Source: Salinispora vitiensis (GTDB lineage: Bacteria; Actinomycetota; Actinomycetes; Mycobacteriales; Micromonosporaceae). Taken from it: a DNA stretch of 64,000 bases. The notes below the pieces were generated by a model that saw only the letters and a program-made list of their open reading frames with translations, was not told the DNA's origin and did not search any database. The first letter of the stretch is position 1; each line of letters begins with the position of its first letter. The position numbers were made by a program, and so were the translations under genes. Below are positions 47,098 through 55,105 of the stretch, piece by piece. The stretch covers positions 4,409,901 through 4,473,900 of the forward strand of contig NZ_KB900388.1 in assembly GCF_000378825.1 (NCBI RefSeq), written 5' to 3'.

Positions 47098-47127
47098 ACG
47101 CTATCCACAGCGCTGTGCCCGGGGCAA
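47098..47127 (-). promoter_or_regulatory. Promoter of the rnz-upstream small transcript
   Basis: On the minus strand, -35 TTGCCC (47127-47122), an 18-base spacer and -10 TAGCGT (47103-47098), a good actinomycete form. Two palindromes overlap it: ACAGCGCTGT in the spacer (47107-47116) and AGCGTCACGCT over the -10 (47092-47102). The first is shared with the ppc leader palindrome. Confidence 0.6.
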
Positions 47128-47185
47128 CGGATTTCGATCACAAGCGGCCGGAAGGCGGATCGAGTTCGCGGTAGCCGCCGGGTCC

Positions 47186-47260
47186 GGGGGCGTCCAGGTC
47201 CGGGGCCGTCCGGGTCGGGGGCGTCCAGGTCCGGGGCCGTCCGGGTCGGGGGCCGTCCGG
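47186..47260. repeat. 31-bp tandem repeat, 2.4 copies, upstream of the rnz transcript
   Basis: GGGGGCGTCCAGGTCCGG followed by GGCCGTCCGGGTC is repeated exactly at 47186-47216 and 47217-47247, then partially to 47260. It separates the small transcript from the end of the M42 peptidase gene. Related to the repeats at 20461-20521. Confidence 0.85.
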
Positions 47261-47288
47261 CTGCGGGGACGCCGGGCGTCGGGCGTGC

Positions 47289-48482
47289 TCAGCGGAGGTC
47301 GGGCAGGCCGATCGGGCCCTCGCGCGGTCCGTCCTCCTGCGCGGGCTGCACGGCCAGCGACGGGAACTTCGCGAGTTCACCCGCGGGCTCCGCATCCCAC
47401 TCCGGGAAGACCAGTTCGCTCTGGAGGTAGAGACAGAGCAGCTGGGTCAGGTGGCGCAGCCCGTCCAGGTGGGTGCGCTCATGGCCGTGGGTGGCGTCCA
47501 CCCCGAACCCGAGCAGCGCCACCCGGGCGTGCGCACCGGCCTCGACCGCCGCCGCGACATCCGAACGGTAGTTGTCGAAGACGTCGCGGACCAGGTCGAC
47601 GTCGTTCTCGCGGGCGATCGCCGCCAGGTTGCGGGTCAGGTGGTAGTCGAACGGGCCCACCCCGTCGCCCATCGCCAGGGTCGCCGCGTCCTCCCGGGAT
47701 TGCTGGCCGGGGGCGACCACGGCCGCGTCCACCGAGACGATCTCGGCCACATCCGGATCCAGCCCGTGGGAGGCGCCGTGGCCGATCTCCTCGGTGACCG
47801 TGATCAACAGGTGCGCGCTGACCGCCGGGGTGACCCCGGCGTCCACCAACGCCTTGCAGGCGGTCAGCACCGCCGCCACGCCCGCCTTGTCGTCCAGGTG
47901 GCGGGACTTCACGTACCCGGCGGGGGTGACCTGCGGGTTCGGTAGGAGCGCCACGAAGTCACCCACGTCGATCCCCAGCGCGCGGAGGCCGGCGGTGTCG
48001 TACACCGGTTCGTCCACCCGGACCTCGACCAGCTCCCAGCCGATGCCCTGGGAGTCCACCGCGTCGTTGTAACGGTGCCCACTGGCCTTCAACGGCAGAA
48101 CCTGACCGGTGACCACCCGATCCAGGTGATCGGTGAAGACCCGTACGTGGGCGCCCTCGGCGAAACGTGCGCTGTGCGTCCCGATCGGCTGCAGCTCCAG
48201 CCGCCCGTTCTCCTTGAGCCGCTTCACCATCCCGCCGATGACATCGGTGTGCACCACGATCGCCCGGTCGGCCCCGGTCGTCCGCGGGCCCGGCAGGTAG
48301 GCGCTGAGCGCGCCGCGTCGGGTCAGCGTGGACGGGATCCCGAGCGCCGCCAACCGCTCGCCCACGTACTGCTGTACGTGGTCGGTGCGGCCGGCCGGGC
48401 TCGGGATCTCCAGTAGCTCCACCAAGACGTGGCGTAGGTAGTCGAGGTCGAGTGGGAGGGGTGCGGGCTGGCTCGGGGTCAT
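47289..48482 (-). CDS. M42-family peptidase of the NAGGN system
   Basis: 397-residue metal aminopeptidase-like protein. Metal ligands lie in VVHTDVIGG (about 76-84), RHLDDKAGV (near 200) and TVTEEIGHG (near 230), plus a C-terminal His. Genes of this type routinely follow the N-acetylglutaminylglutamine amide synthesis genes and are thought to serve degradation or turnover of the dipeptide. ATG at 48482 overlaps the ngg stop by 4 bases. Confidence 0.85.
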   Translation of the reverse strand: MTPSQPAPLPLDLDYLRHVLVELLEIPSPAGRTDHVQQYVGERLAALGIPSTLTRRGALSAYLPGPRTTGADRAIVVHTDVIGGMVKRLKENGRLELQPIGTHSARFAEGAHVRVFTDHLDRVVTGQVLPLKASGHRYNDAVDSQGIGWELVEVRVDEPVYDTAGLRALGIDVGDFVALLPNPQVTPAGYVKSRHLDDKAGVAAVLTACKALVDAGVTPAVSAHLLITVTEEIGHGASHGLDPDVAEIVSVDAAVVAPGQQSREDAATLAMGDGVGPFDYHLTRNLAAIARENDVDLVRDVFDNYRSDVAAAVEAGAHARVALLGFGVDATHGHERTHLDGLRHLTQLLCLYLQSELVFPEWDAEPAGELAKFPSLAVQPAQEDGPREGPIGLPDLR

Positions 48483-50326
48483 ACTCCAGAGCTTGCCGCA
48501 CCCGCCGGGGACCAGAGGCGTTGCGGGGCGCGGGTCCCGGGGAAGAGTAGATCGACGAAGCGTTCGGCGGTCGGCTGCGGCTCGTGGTTGGCCAGGCCGG
48601 GTCGCTCGTTCGCCTCGATGAAGACGTGCTCGGCGTTTTCCGCTGCGGGTACCAACAGGTCCAGCCCGGTCACCGGAATGTCCAGTGCCCTACTCGCGGT
48701 CACGCACGCCTCGGCGATCTCCGGGTGCAGCTCCGCGGTGACGTCGTGGATCGTGCCACCGGTGTGCAGGTTGGCGGTCCGGCGGACGACCAGCAGCTCG
48801 CCCTCCGGCAGGATGCCGGTCAAGGCGTAGCCGGCTTCAGCGACCACCTCGCGGGTCATCTCGTCCAGTGGAATGCGGGACTCGCCGCCGGTCGCGGCGG
48901 CCCGACGGCGGCTCTGTCGCCTGATCAGCTCGGCGATGTCGTGCACCCCGTCGCCGATGATCGACGCTGGCCGTCGTACCGCGGCCGCCACCACCTCATG
49001 ATCGATCATGACGACGCGCAGATCCTCACCGGCGCACAACTCCTCGAGCAGCACCTCCGGGCAGTACCGGGCGGCCAGCTCGACGGCCGTCCGCAGGGCT
49101 TCGGCGGTGCGTACGCCGACGGTGATTCCCTTGCCCTGCTCGCCCCGGGCCGGCTTCACGACCAACGCACCGACCTCGGCCAGGAACGCGGTGTCGGCCG
49201 CGTCCCCGGTGGCCGTCCGGCCCCGCGGCACGGCGAGCCCGGCCTGGGCGAAGATCCGGCGGGTGACCCGCTTGTCGTCACAGCGGCTCATCGCCACCGC
49301 CGAGGTCAGCTCGGAGAGCGACTCGCGGGTGAGGATCGTCCGGCCGCCGCTGGTCAGCCGCAGCTCACCCCAGTTCGGGTCGGTCACCTCCACCCGGATG
49401 CCCCGGCGCATCGCCTCGTCCGCGACGATCTGCGCGTACGGGTTGAGCTCGTCGTACCCCTCCGGCATGGCGGGAAGGAAGAGCCGCTCGTTGATCGGGT
49501 TCTTCCGCTTCACACAGAGTGCGGTGACGCGGTAGAAACCGAGCCGTTCGTAGAGCCGGATCGCGCCCTCGTTCTCGGCGAGCACCGACAGGTCCACGTA
49601 CGCCCGCCCCCGGTTGACCAACCGGGCCGCCAGCTCAGTGATGAGCGCCTGGCCGGTGCCGGGCGGTGCGGCGTTGAAGTCCACGGTCAGGCACCAGAGG
49701 CTGGAACCGCCGTCCGGGTCGTCGAAGACGGCGACATGGTCCACCCCGGTGATGGTGCCGACGATCTCGCCGGTCGCGTTCTCGGCGACCAGGTGCAGGA
49801 AACTGTCGGTGGCGGCGTTGGCGACGAGTACCTCCACCGGCGCGGTCACCATGCTGTTGGCCGCGTAGATCCGATTGACGTCCTCGGCGTCCTGCGCGTC
49901 CCGCAGCGGCCGGATCCGCAGGCCGGGGATTTCCGGGGCGGCGAGCCCTTCGCCGTGCAGCGGCAGCCGGAAGGTCAGCGACGGGTCGATGAACAGCTCG
50001 TCCGGCAGCCGGGAGACGAGTACGTGCGGATCGTCCAGGTAGATGCAGATGTCCCGGGCGCCGGCCGCCTCCGAGCGCAGCACGTCGGCGACGTCGGCCT
50101 GGTCGGCGTAGGTCTGGCCGAACACCAACCGGCCCCAGCCGCAGTCGAGCACGACGCCCGCGGCGGGCGTGTCGTCGACGTGTTCCGCCGCGGGTACGAC
50201 GGCCGGGCTGGCTGAGGTGGCCGCGGCGGCGACCGGGTCGCCGCCGGGGCCGACCCGCTCGAACCGACGGCTCCGGCCCCGTACCTGATCTGCCAGTGCT
50301 ACCCCGGTCGCGAGGCTCCCCGACAT
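48479..50326 (-). CDS. ngg: N-acetylglutaminylglutamine synthetase
   Basis: 615-residue fusion: an N-terminal GNAT domain (about 120-270; TVDFNAAPPGTGQALI, YERLGFYRV) and an ATP-grasp domain (about 320-590; VKPARGEQGKGITVGV, EELCAGEDLRVVMID, ANERPGLANH). It makes N-acetylglutaminylglutamine, the core of a compatible solute. The first 65 residues are a poorly conserved Ala-rich extension. ATG 50326 lies 2 bases after the asnO stop; the longer frame starts inside asnO. Confidence 0.9.
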   Translation of the reverse strand: MSGSLATGVALADQVRGRSRRFERVGPGGDPVAAAATSASPAVVPAAEHVDDTPAAGVVLDCGWGRLVFGQTYADQADVADVLRSEAAGARDICIYLDDPHVLVSRLPDELFIDPSLTFRLPLHGEGLAAPEIPGLRIRPLRDAQDAEDVNRIYAANSMVTAPVEVLVANAATDSFLHLVAENATGEIVGTITGVDHVAVFDDPDGGSSLWCLTVDFNAAPPGTGQALITELAARLVNRGRAYVDLSVLAENEGAIRLYERLGFYRVTALCVKRKNPINERLFLPAMPEGYDELNPYAQIVADEAMRRGIRVEVTDPNWGELRLTSGGRTILTRESLSELTSAVAMSRCDDKRVTRRIFAQAGLAVPRGRTATGDAADTAFLAEVGALVVKPARGEQGKGITVGVRTAEALRTAVELAARYCPEVLLEELCAGEDLRVVMIDHEVVAAAVRRPASIIGDGVHDIAELIRRQSRRRAAATGGESRIPLDEMTREVVAEAGYALTGILPEGELLVVRRTANLHTGGTIHDVTAELHPEIAEACVTASRALDIPVTGLDLLVPAAENAEHVFIEANERPGLANHEPQPTAERFVDLLFPGTRAPQRLWSPAGAASSGV

Positions 50327-50328
50327 GG

Positions 50329-52113
50329 TCAACCGATTCCGTGGTTCTGGAGCCACATTTCCAGGAGTCCGAGTTGCCACAGTTTGTTTCCGTTCAACGG
50401 GGTCAGTTCGGCGTTCGGGTCGTCGAGCAGCGCGTTGACGTAGTCGGTGCGGTACAGCCCTCGCCGCCGAGCCTCCGGCGCGGAGAGCGCGTCGCGGACC
50501 CGGTCGAGGAGCTTGCCCTCCAGGTGGGTGAGGCCCGGAACCGGGAAGTAGCCCTTCGGCCGGTCGATGACCTCGTGCGGCAGGACCCGCCGGCCGATCT
50601 CCTTGAGCACGCCCTTGCCGCCTTGGGCCAGCTTCAGCTCCGGCGGGCAGGTCGCCGCGAGCTCCACGAACTCGTGGTCGAGGAACGGGACCCGGGCCTC
50701 CAGCCCGTGTGCCATGGTCATGTTGTCGACCCGCTTCACCGGGTCGTCGGTCAGCATGATCTGCGTGTCGATCCGCAGGCCGGCGTCGACCGCGGTCTGC
50801 GCCCCGGCCTGGGCCAGGTGGGCGGCGACGAACTCGCGTGCCGGGTCCCCGTCGGCCAGCCAGGCCGGGTCGAGTACGCGCGCCAGCCCGGCCGCGTCCC
50901 GGTCGAAGAACGCCCGGGCGTACGTCTCGAGCGCCTCCTCCCGCGCGACCTGCGCCAGCGGCGGGTACCAGTGGTAGCCGCCCAGGATCTCGTCCGCGCC
51001 CTGACCGGACTGGACGACCTTGACGTGTCGGGCCACCTCCTGGCTGAGCAGGTAGAACGCGACGCAGTCATGGCTGACCATCGGCTCGCTCATCGCGGCG
51101 ACCGCCGCCTCCAGCGGCGGCACCAGGTCCTGCGACGGGACGCGGATCTGGTGGTGGTCAGTGTCGAAGGTCTTCGCCACCAGGTCCGAGTAGCGGAATT
51201 CGTCGCCCTCCCGGCCCCCAACCGAGTCGAAGCCGATGGAGAAGGTGGAGAGGCCGCGCTGGCCCTCCCCGGCGAGTAGGGCCACCACCAGGCTCGAGTC
51301 CAGGCCGCCGGAGAGCAGCACGCCGACCGGTACGTCGGCGACCATCCGTCGCCGTACGGCGGTGGTCAGCGAGCCCAGCAGGGCGTCCTGCCAGTCCTGG
51401 GCCGACCAGCCGGCGCGTTCGGGGTTCCGGGTGAAGGACGGATTCCAGTAGACCCGCTCGTGGCTGCGGCCGTCCGGCTCGTAGACCCGGATGGTGGCCG
51501 GGGGGAGCTTGGCCACCCCGCGCAGGATGGTGCGCGGGGGCGGCACGATGCTGTGGAAGCTCAGGTAGTGCGCCAGCGCGACCGGGTCGATCTCGGTGTT
51601 GACGCCGCCGCCGGCCAGTAGCGCCGGCAGGGTGCTGGCGAAGCGGACCACGCCCGGCGACTCGGCCAGGTAGAGCGGCTTGATGCCGAGCCGGTCCCGG
51701 GCCAGCACGAGCCGGCCGGTGTCCCGCTCGGTGATCGCCACGGCGAACATGCCGACGAGGTGGTCAACGAAGTCAAGGCCCCATTCGGCGTACGCCTTGA
51801 TCACCACCTCGCTGTCTCCGGAGGAGAAGAAGTGGTGCCCCTTGGCCTGCAGTTCCGTCCGTAGTTCCCGGTAGTTGTAGATGCAGCCGTTGAAGACGCC
51901 GGTCAGGCCGGCGGCGGCGTCCACGACGGGTTGGCCGCTGGCGGCCGAGAGGTCGATGATCTTAAGGCGGCGGTGTCCCAGGGCGATCGCTCCCTGTGCC
52001 CACACCCCGCTGTCGTCCGGGCCTCGGTCACTCATCGTGGCCGCCATGCGCTCCACCGTGGCCACGTCGGCCCGGGAACCATCACGGCGAAACTCTCCCG
52101 CAAGTCCGCACAT
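50329..52113 (-). CDS. N-acetylglutaminylglutamine amidotransferase (asparagine-synthetase-like)
   Basis: 594 residues. Class II glutamine amidotransferase with the catalytic Cys2 (MCGLAGEF) and an asparagine-synthetase ATP domain (SGGLDSSLVVALL near 267-279; GQGADEILGGYHW near 366-378). It amidates the dipeptide to N-acetylglutaminylglutamine amide. The Pseudomonas aeruginosa PA3459-PA3461 locus has the same three genes in the same order. First gene of the operon; a divergent 333-base gap precedes it. Confidence 0.9.
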   Translation of the reverse strand: MCGLAGEFRRDGSRADVATVERMAATMSDRGPDDSGVWAQGAIALGHRRLKIIDLSAASGQPVVDAAAGLTGVFNGCIYNYRELRTELQAKGHHFFSSGDSEVVIKAYAEWGLDFVDHLVGMFAVAITERDTGRLVLARDRLGIKPLYLAESPGVVRFASTLPALLAGGGVNTEIDPVALAHYLSFHSIVPPPRTILRGVAKLPPATIRVYEPDGRSHERVYWNPSFTRNPERAGWSAQDWQDALLGSLTTAVRRRMVADVPVGVLLSGGLDSSLVVALLAGEGQRGLSTFSIGFDSVGGREGDEFRYSDLVAKTFDTDHHQIRVPSQDLVPPLEAAVAAMSEPMVSHDCVAFYLLSQEVARHVKVVQSGQGADEILGGYHWYPPLAQVAREEALETYARAFFDRDAAGLARVLDPAWLADGDPAREFVAAHLAQAGAQTAVDAGLRIDTQIMLTDDPVKRVDNMTMAHGLEARVPFLDHEFVELAATCPPELKLAQGGKGVLKEIGRRVLPHEVIDRPKGYFPVPGLTHLEGKLLDRVRDALSAPEARRRGLYRTDYVNALLDDPNAELTPLNGNKLWQLGLLEMWLQNHGIG

Positions 52114-52159
52114 GTCAGCCCATGCTGCCAGAGGATATTGCGATTAGCCTGTTGAGACC

Positions 52160-52189
52160 ATGACGGTCGTGTAAAAGGGTTGCTAGAAT
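52160..52189 (+). promoter_or_regulatory. Putative promoter for the kinase-like gene
   Basis: -10 TAGAAT (52184-52189) with a -35-like ATGACG (52160-52165), 18 bases apart. The transcript would begin near 52196, giving a leader of about 250 bases. The same gap must also hold the asnO promoter, which I could not place. Confidence 0.4.
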
Positions 52190-52204
52190 TCCCGTCCTCC
52201 ACTG

Positions 52205-52265
52205 CGCAGAGTGACGGTTCATGGGGGCGAGGGTGGCAGTTCGTGTCACGCGCGGTCACTCTGCG
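52205..52265 (+). other. Structured leader with short ORF, divergent gap asnO / kinase
   Basis: CGCAGAGTGAC (52205-52215) pairs perfectly with GTCACTCTGCG (52255-52265), enclosing a second hairpin GTGGCA/TGTCAC (52233-52249). A 23-codon ORF (52221-52292, MGARVAVRVTRGHSARICRR then HPM) overlaps it. The rest of the 52114-52446 gap shows nothing I can interpret. The remaining sequence before 52447 carries a good GGGGAGG ribosome site for the kinase-like gene. Confidence 0.4.
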
Positions 52266-52446
52266 AGGATCTGTCGTCGTCACCCGATGTGATGATCGAC
52301 CCATTTATGGAATCCGATACACCCGGGCGGGTCGTCGGCATAAGTGACCCCCCGTGCTCGCCTCGGCTGGCGGCAGTGGTGGCTGAAGTTGGAAAGATTG
52401 GGCTCCTCCGCCAGAGCCGTCACGATCCGACCTGGGGAGGCCGTCG

Positions 52447-53226
52447 ATGGACCATGCTGGGCAATCCAGGCGAAAGTTGGACGTTGGTGCGGGACAGTCG
52501 CTCGCTGTCCACCACATCCCCTCCCGGGTCGGTCTGCCGGTCCTAGAGGTCGAGGAGCTGCGGCACAACAAGGGAAACGCCTCGACCTACGGGATCTGGC
52601 GGGTGCGGGGGGCGGCCGGTCAAGCCGTGTTGAAGATCTACCGGCCGGGTGCGCCCGGGTACGCCGGCTGCTGGCCAACCTCCACCGAGCCGACGCACTG
52701 GAACTACTGGCGGCGGGAGCCGCTGGCCTATGCGGAAGGCCTGACCTCGACTGTCTATGCCGAGGCCGGCGTCAGCGGGCCGGAAATGCTGGAGACCAAC
52801 GTACGCGCCGACGGCATGGTCGAACTCTGGCTGGAGTACGTCCCCGGCAGCGGTGGTTTCGAATGGGCTCCCAGCCGTATCGCCCGGTTCGCCTACGAAC
52901 TCGGCGCGGGCCAGGACAGCTTCACCGACGGCCTGATGGATCCGGACCTGCTACCGGAGATCGCGGAGGGCTGTGTCGACGGCTACCTCAAGGGCTTGCG
53001 GGACGGTGGCTGGTCGGGCTCCGAGGACGCGGTCCGCGTCGCGGTCGGCGCGTGTGGCGCCGCGAAGTTCAGCTGGTTTGGTCCCGCCGTGCTCGGCCGG
53101 GCGGTCAGCAACGACGTCGGGTCGTCGAACTACAGCCAGGACGAGTCCGCCGAACTGGTGGTCAAGCGGGTAGCGGGCCTGGTCACGCTCATCGCCGACT
53201 GGGCACGCGTCGCCGGATCGCGCTAG
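52447..53226 (+). pseudogene. Phosphotransferase (APH/choline-kinase-like) missing its catalytic core
   Basis: 259 residues. The N-terminal lobe is recognisable (VLKIYRPG; HWNYWRREPLAYAEG near 78-92). The C-terminal end matches the final helices of the same family (GYLKGLRDGGWSG near 179-191). Between the N-lobe (ending AYELGAGQ) and DSFTDGLMDPDLLPE, about 100 residues usual in the family are absent, including the catalytic HxDxxxxN loop and the metal-binding DW region. The join is in frame near 52913. It is either an in-frame deletion derivative or a non-catalytic relative. ATG 52447 follows GGGGAGG. Confidence 0.65.
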
Positions 53227-53275
53227 GCCGGTACCACGGGGACCTAGTGGCCGCGGTCGCAGCGCCGGTTCCAGG

Positions 53276-53671
53276 CTAGGCGGGCTGCTCCGGCTCCAGG
53301 AACTCGAGCCGGTTGCCCAGCGGGTCGTGGGCGTAGAACCGACGGTGCCCGGGGAAGTTGTCGTCCCAGTCGACCTCGATCCCATGCTCGCCGAGGCGCT
53401 TGGCCAAGGCGTCGATGTCATTCACCAGGATTCCCGGGTGCGCCTTGCGGGCCGGCCGGAAATCCAACTCCACGCCGAGGTGGATCTCGAGCCCGCCGGA
53501 GCGGAACCAGCAACCACCGCGGGTGGCGAGGACTGGCGGCTTGGCTAGCTCGGCCATGCCCAGCACACCGCCGTAGAACTCTCGCACGGTCGGCTCCGAC
53601 TCCGGCGGGATGGCCAACTGCGTGTGGTGCAGCCCGTTCAACCGGTAGCCCTGCTGCCGCTGGTCGCTCAC
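53276..53671 (-). CDS. VOC-family (glyoxalase/bleomycin-resistance fold) protein
   Basis: 131 residues with two beta-alpha-beta-beta-beta modules: HHTQLAIPP at the start, GGLEIHLGVE in the middle and HDPLGNRLEFLEPEQ at the end, giving His/Glu metal ligands. Substrate unknown. Start GTG 53671 preceded by a G-rich site; a TTG 27 bases upstream is possible. It runs in the same direction as msrA but is separated by a terminator. Confidence 0.87.
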   Translation of the reverse strand: MSDQRQQGYRLNGLHHTQLAIPPESEPTVREFYGGVLGMAELAKPPVLATRGGCWFRSGGLEIHLGVELDFRPARKAHPGILVNDIDALAKRLGEHGIEVDWDDNFPGHRRFYAHDPLGNRLEFLEPEQPA

Positions 53672-53818
53672 CGACGTACCCCCCACTCGTCGTGACAACG
53701 CGCCTTAACGTATCCGCCGGCCGCCGTTCGCGCTGCCCGGGTTCGGTCACAACGGCGCTCTCGCCAGACCGTTCATGCCGTTGCCACGGAGTTGGGCAAC
53801 CTCAGGGACGCACAGTTG

Positions 53819-53863
53819 GAATGCAGGCGGGGCCGGGTGGCCGCCGCGGCCCCGCCTGCATTC
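53819..53863 (-). terminator. Terminator after msrA
   Basis: Perfect 17-bp stem, GAATGCAGGCGGGGCCG (53819-53835) with its complement at 53847-53863, loop of 11 bases, 9 bases after the msrA stop on the minus strand. No U-tract. Confidence 0.8.
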
Positions 53864-53871
53864 TTACCTGG

Positions 53872-54540
53872 TCAGTCCCGGTTCGCCGGTTGCTCGGAAG
53901 GGGCGCAGAAGCTGAGCCCGGTCGGGCCGTGGTTGCAGTAGCCGCCGGGATTCTTGGTCGGAGCGAGGTACTGCTGGTGGTAGCTCTCGGCGAGGTAGTA
54001 GTTGCCGAGGGGGCTGATCTCCGTGGTGATCTCGCCCTTGCCGGCGCGGGCCACAACCGGTGCGAACGCGTCGCGGGACGCCAGCGCGGTGGTCAGCTGC
54101 TCCTCGGTGGTCGTGTAGATCGCCGATCGGTACTGGCTGCCCATGTCGTTGCCCTGCCGCATGCCCTGGGTCGGGTCATGGTTCTCCCAGAAGACCTTCA
54201 ACAGGTCCTCGTATGTGATCTTCGTCGGGTCGTAGTTGACCTGGACGACCTCGGCGTGCCCGGTCCGGCCGGAGCAGACCTCGTCGTACGACGGGTTCGG
54301 CGTGTAGCCGCCCGCGTAGCCCACCGAGGTGGTGCGCACGCCCGGCAGCGTCCAGAACAGCCGCTCGGCGCCCCAGAAACAACCCATCCCGAATACGGCG
54401 ATCTCGGTTCCCTCGGGGAACGGGCCCGTCAGCGGGGTGCCCAACACCTCGTGCGGGTCGGTGACGGGTGTCGCGACCGGGCGGCCGGGCAGGGCCTCCT
54501 CCGGGGTGATCAGCTGGGCCTTCGTACGGCGCAGGAACAC
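53872..54540 (-). CDS. msrA: Peptide methionine (S)-S-oxide reductase
   Basis: 222-residue repair enzyme reducing methionine S-sulfoxide. Catalytic Cys in FGMGCFWGAERLF (about residue 55); resolving cysteines near the C-terminus (GGYCNHGPTG and LSFCAPS). The N-terminal 45 residues and C-terminal resolving pair match the actinobacterial form. GTG 54540 with GAGAGGAG 7 bases upstream; the long open frame before it is rejected. Confidence 0.94.
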   Translation of the reverse strand: MFLRRTKAQLITPEEALPGRPVATPVTDPHEVLGTPLTGPFPEGTEIAVFGMGCFWGAERLFWTLPGVRTTSVGYAGGYTPNPSYDEVCSGRTGHAEVVQVNYDPTKITYEDLLKVFWENHDPTQGMRQGNDMGSQYRSAIYTTTEEQLTTALASRDAFAPVVARAGKGEITTEISPLGNYYLAESYHQQYLAPTKNPGGYCNHGPTGLSFCAPSEQPANRD

Positions 54541-54637
54541 GATGGGACTCCTCTCATACCCTTCCCCGGCTGTAACACCGGCCGGCCCGGCTTCCTTACC
54601 CGCGCCGACGGCTGCCCTACCCCCGCGATGGTGGCGC

Positions 54638-55060
54638 TCAGGCGGAATCCGGCAGCGCTGCGCGGATCCGGTCGGCGTGATCGGCCGCCTCGGCGTCATC
54701 CCGGTAGCGGGTGCGGGGCCAGAAGAAGCCGCGCAGCCCGTCGCCCCTCGTCCGCGGCACCACATGGGTGTGCAGGTGCGGAACCGATTGCGACACCTTG
54801 TTGTTCATCGCCACGAACGTGCCGCCCGCGCCCAGCCCGGCCTCAACCGCGACGGCGAGTCGGCGGACCAACCCGAAGTAGCCCGGCAGCGCCTCCGCCG
54901 GCAGGTCCGCCAGCGTGACCAGGTGGGGACGCGGCACCACGAGCAGGTGCCCCTTGAACACCGGCCGGGTGTCCAGGAAGGCCACCCCACCGGGCTCGTC
55001 CACGACCCGGAACGCCGGCACCTCGCCCGCCACGATCTCGCAGAACACGCATCCGCTCAT
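54638..55060 (-). CDS. HIT-family nucleotide hydrolase/transferase
   Basis: 140 residues. Histidine triad HLHTHVVPR at about 94-102; Cys residues near the N-terminus (GCVFCEIVAGEVPA) typical of HinT-type zinc forms. Hydrolyses AMP-NH2-type substrates. ATG at 55060; divergent from metB over 45 bases. A longer antisense frame through metB is a shadow. Confidence 0.9.
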   Translation of the reverse strand: MSGCVFCEIVAGEVPAFRVVDEPGGVAFLDTRPVFKGHLLVVPRPHLVTLADLPAEALPGYFGLVRRLAVAVEAGLGAGGTFVAMNNKVSQSVPHLHTHVVPRTRGDGLRGFFWPRTRYRDDAEAADHADRIRAALPDSA

Positions 55061-55105
55061 CCCTCGGCAGGGTAGCCCAGACCGGGCCCGACTAACGTTC
55101 CGGTC

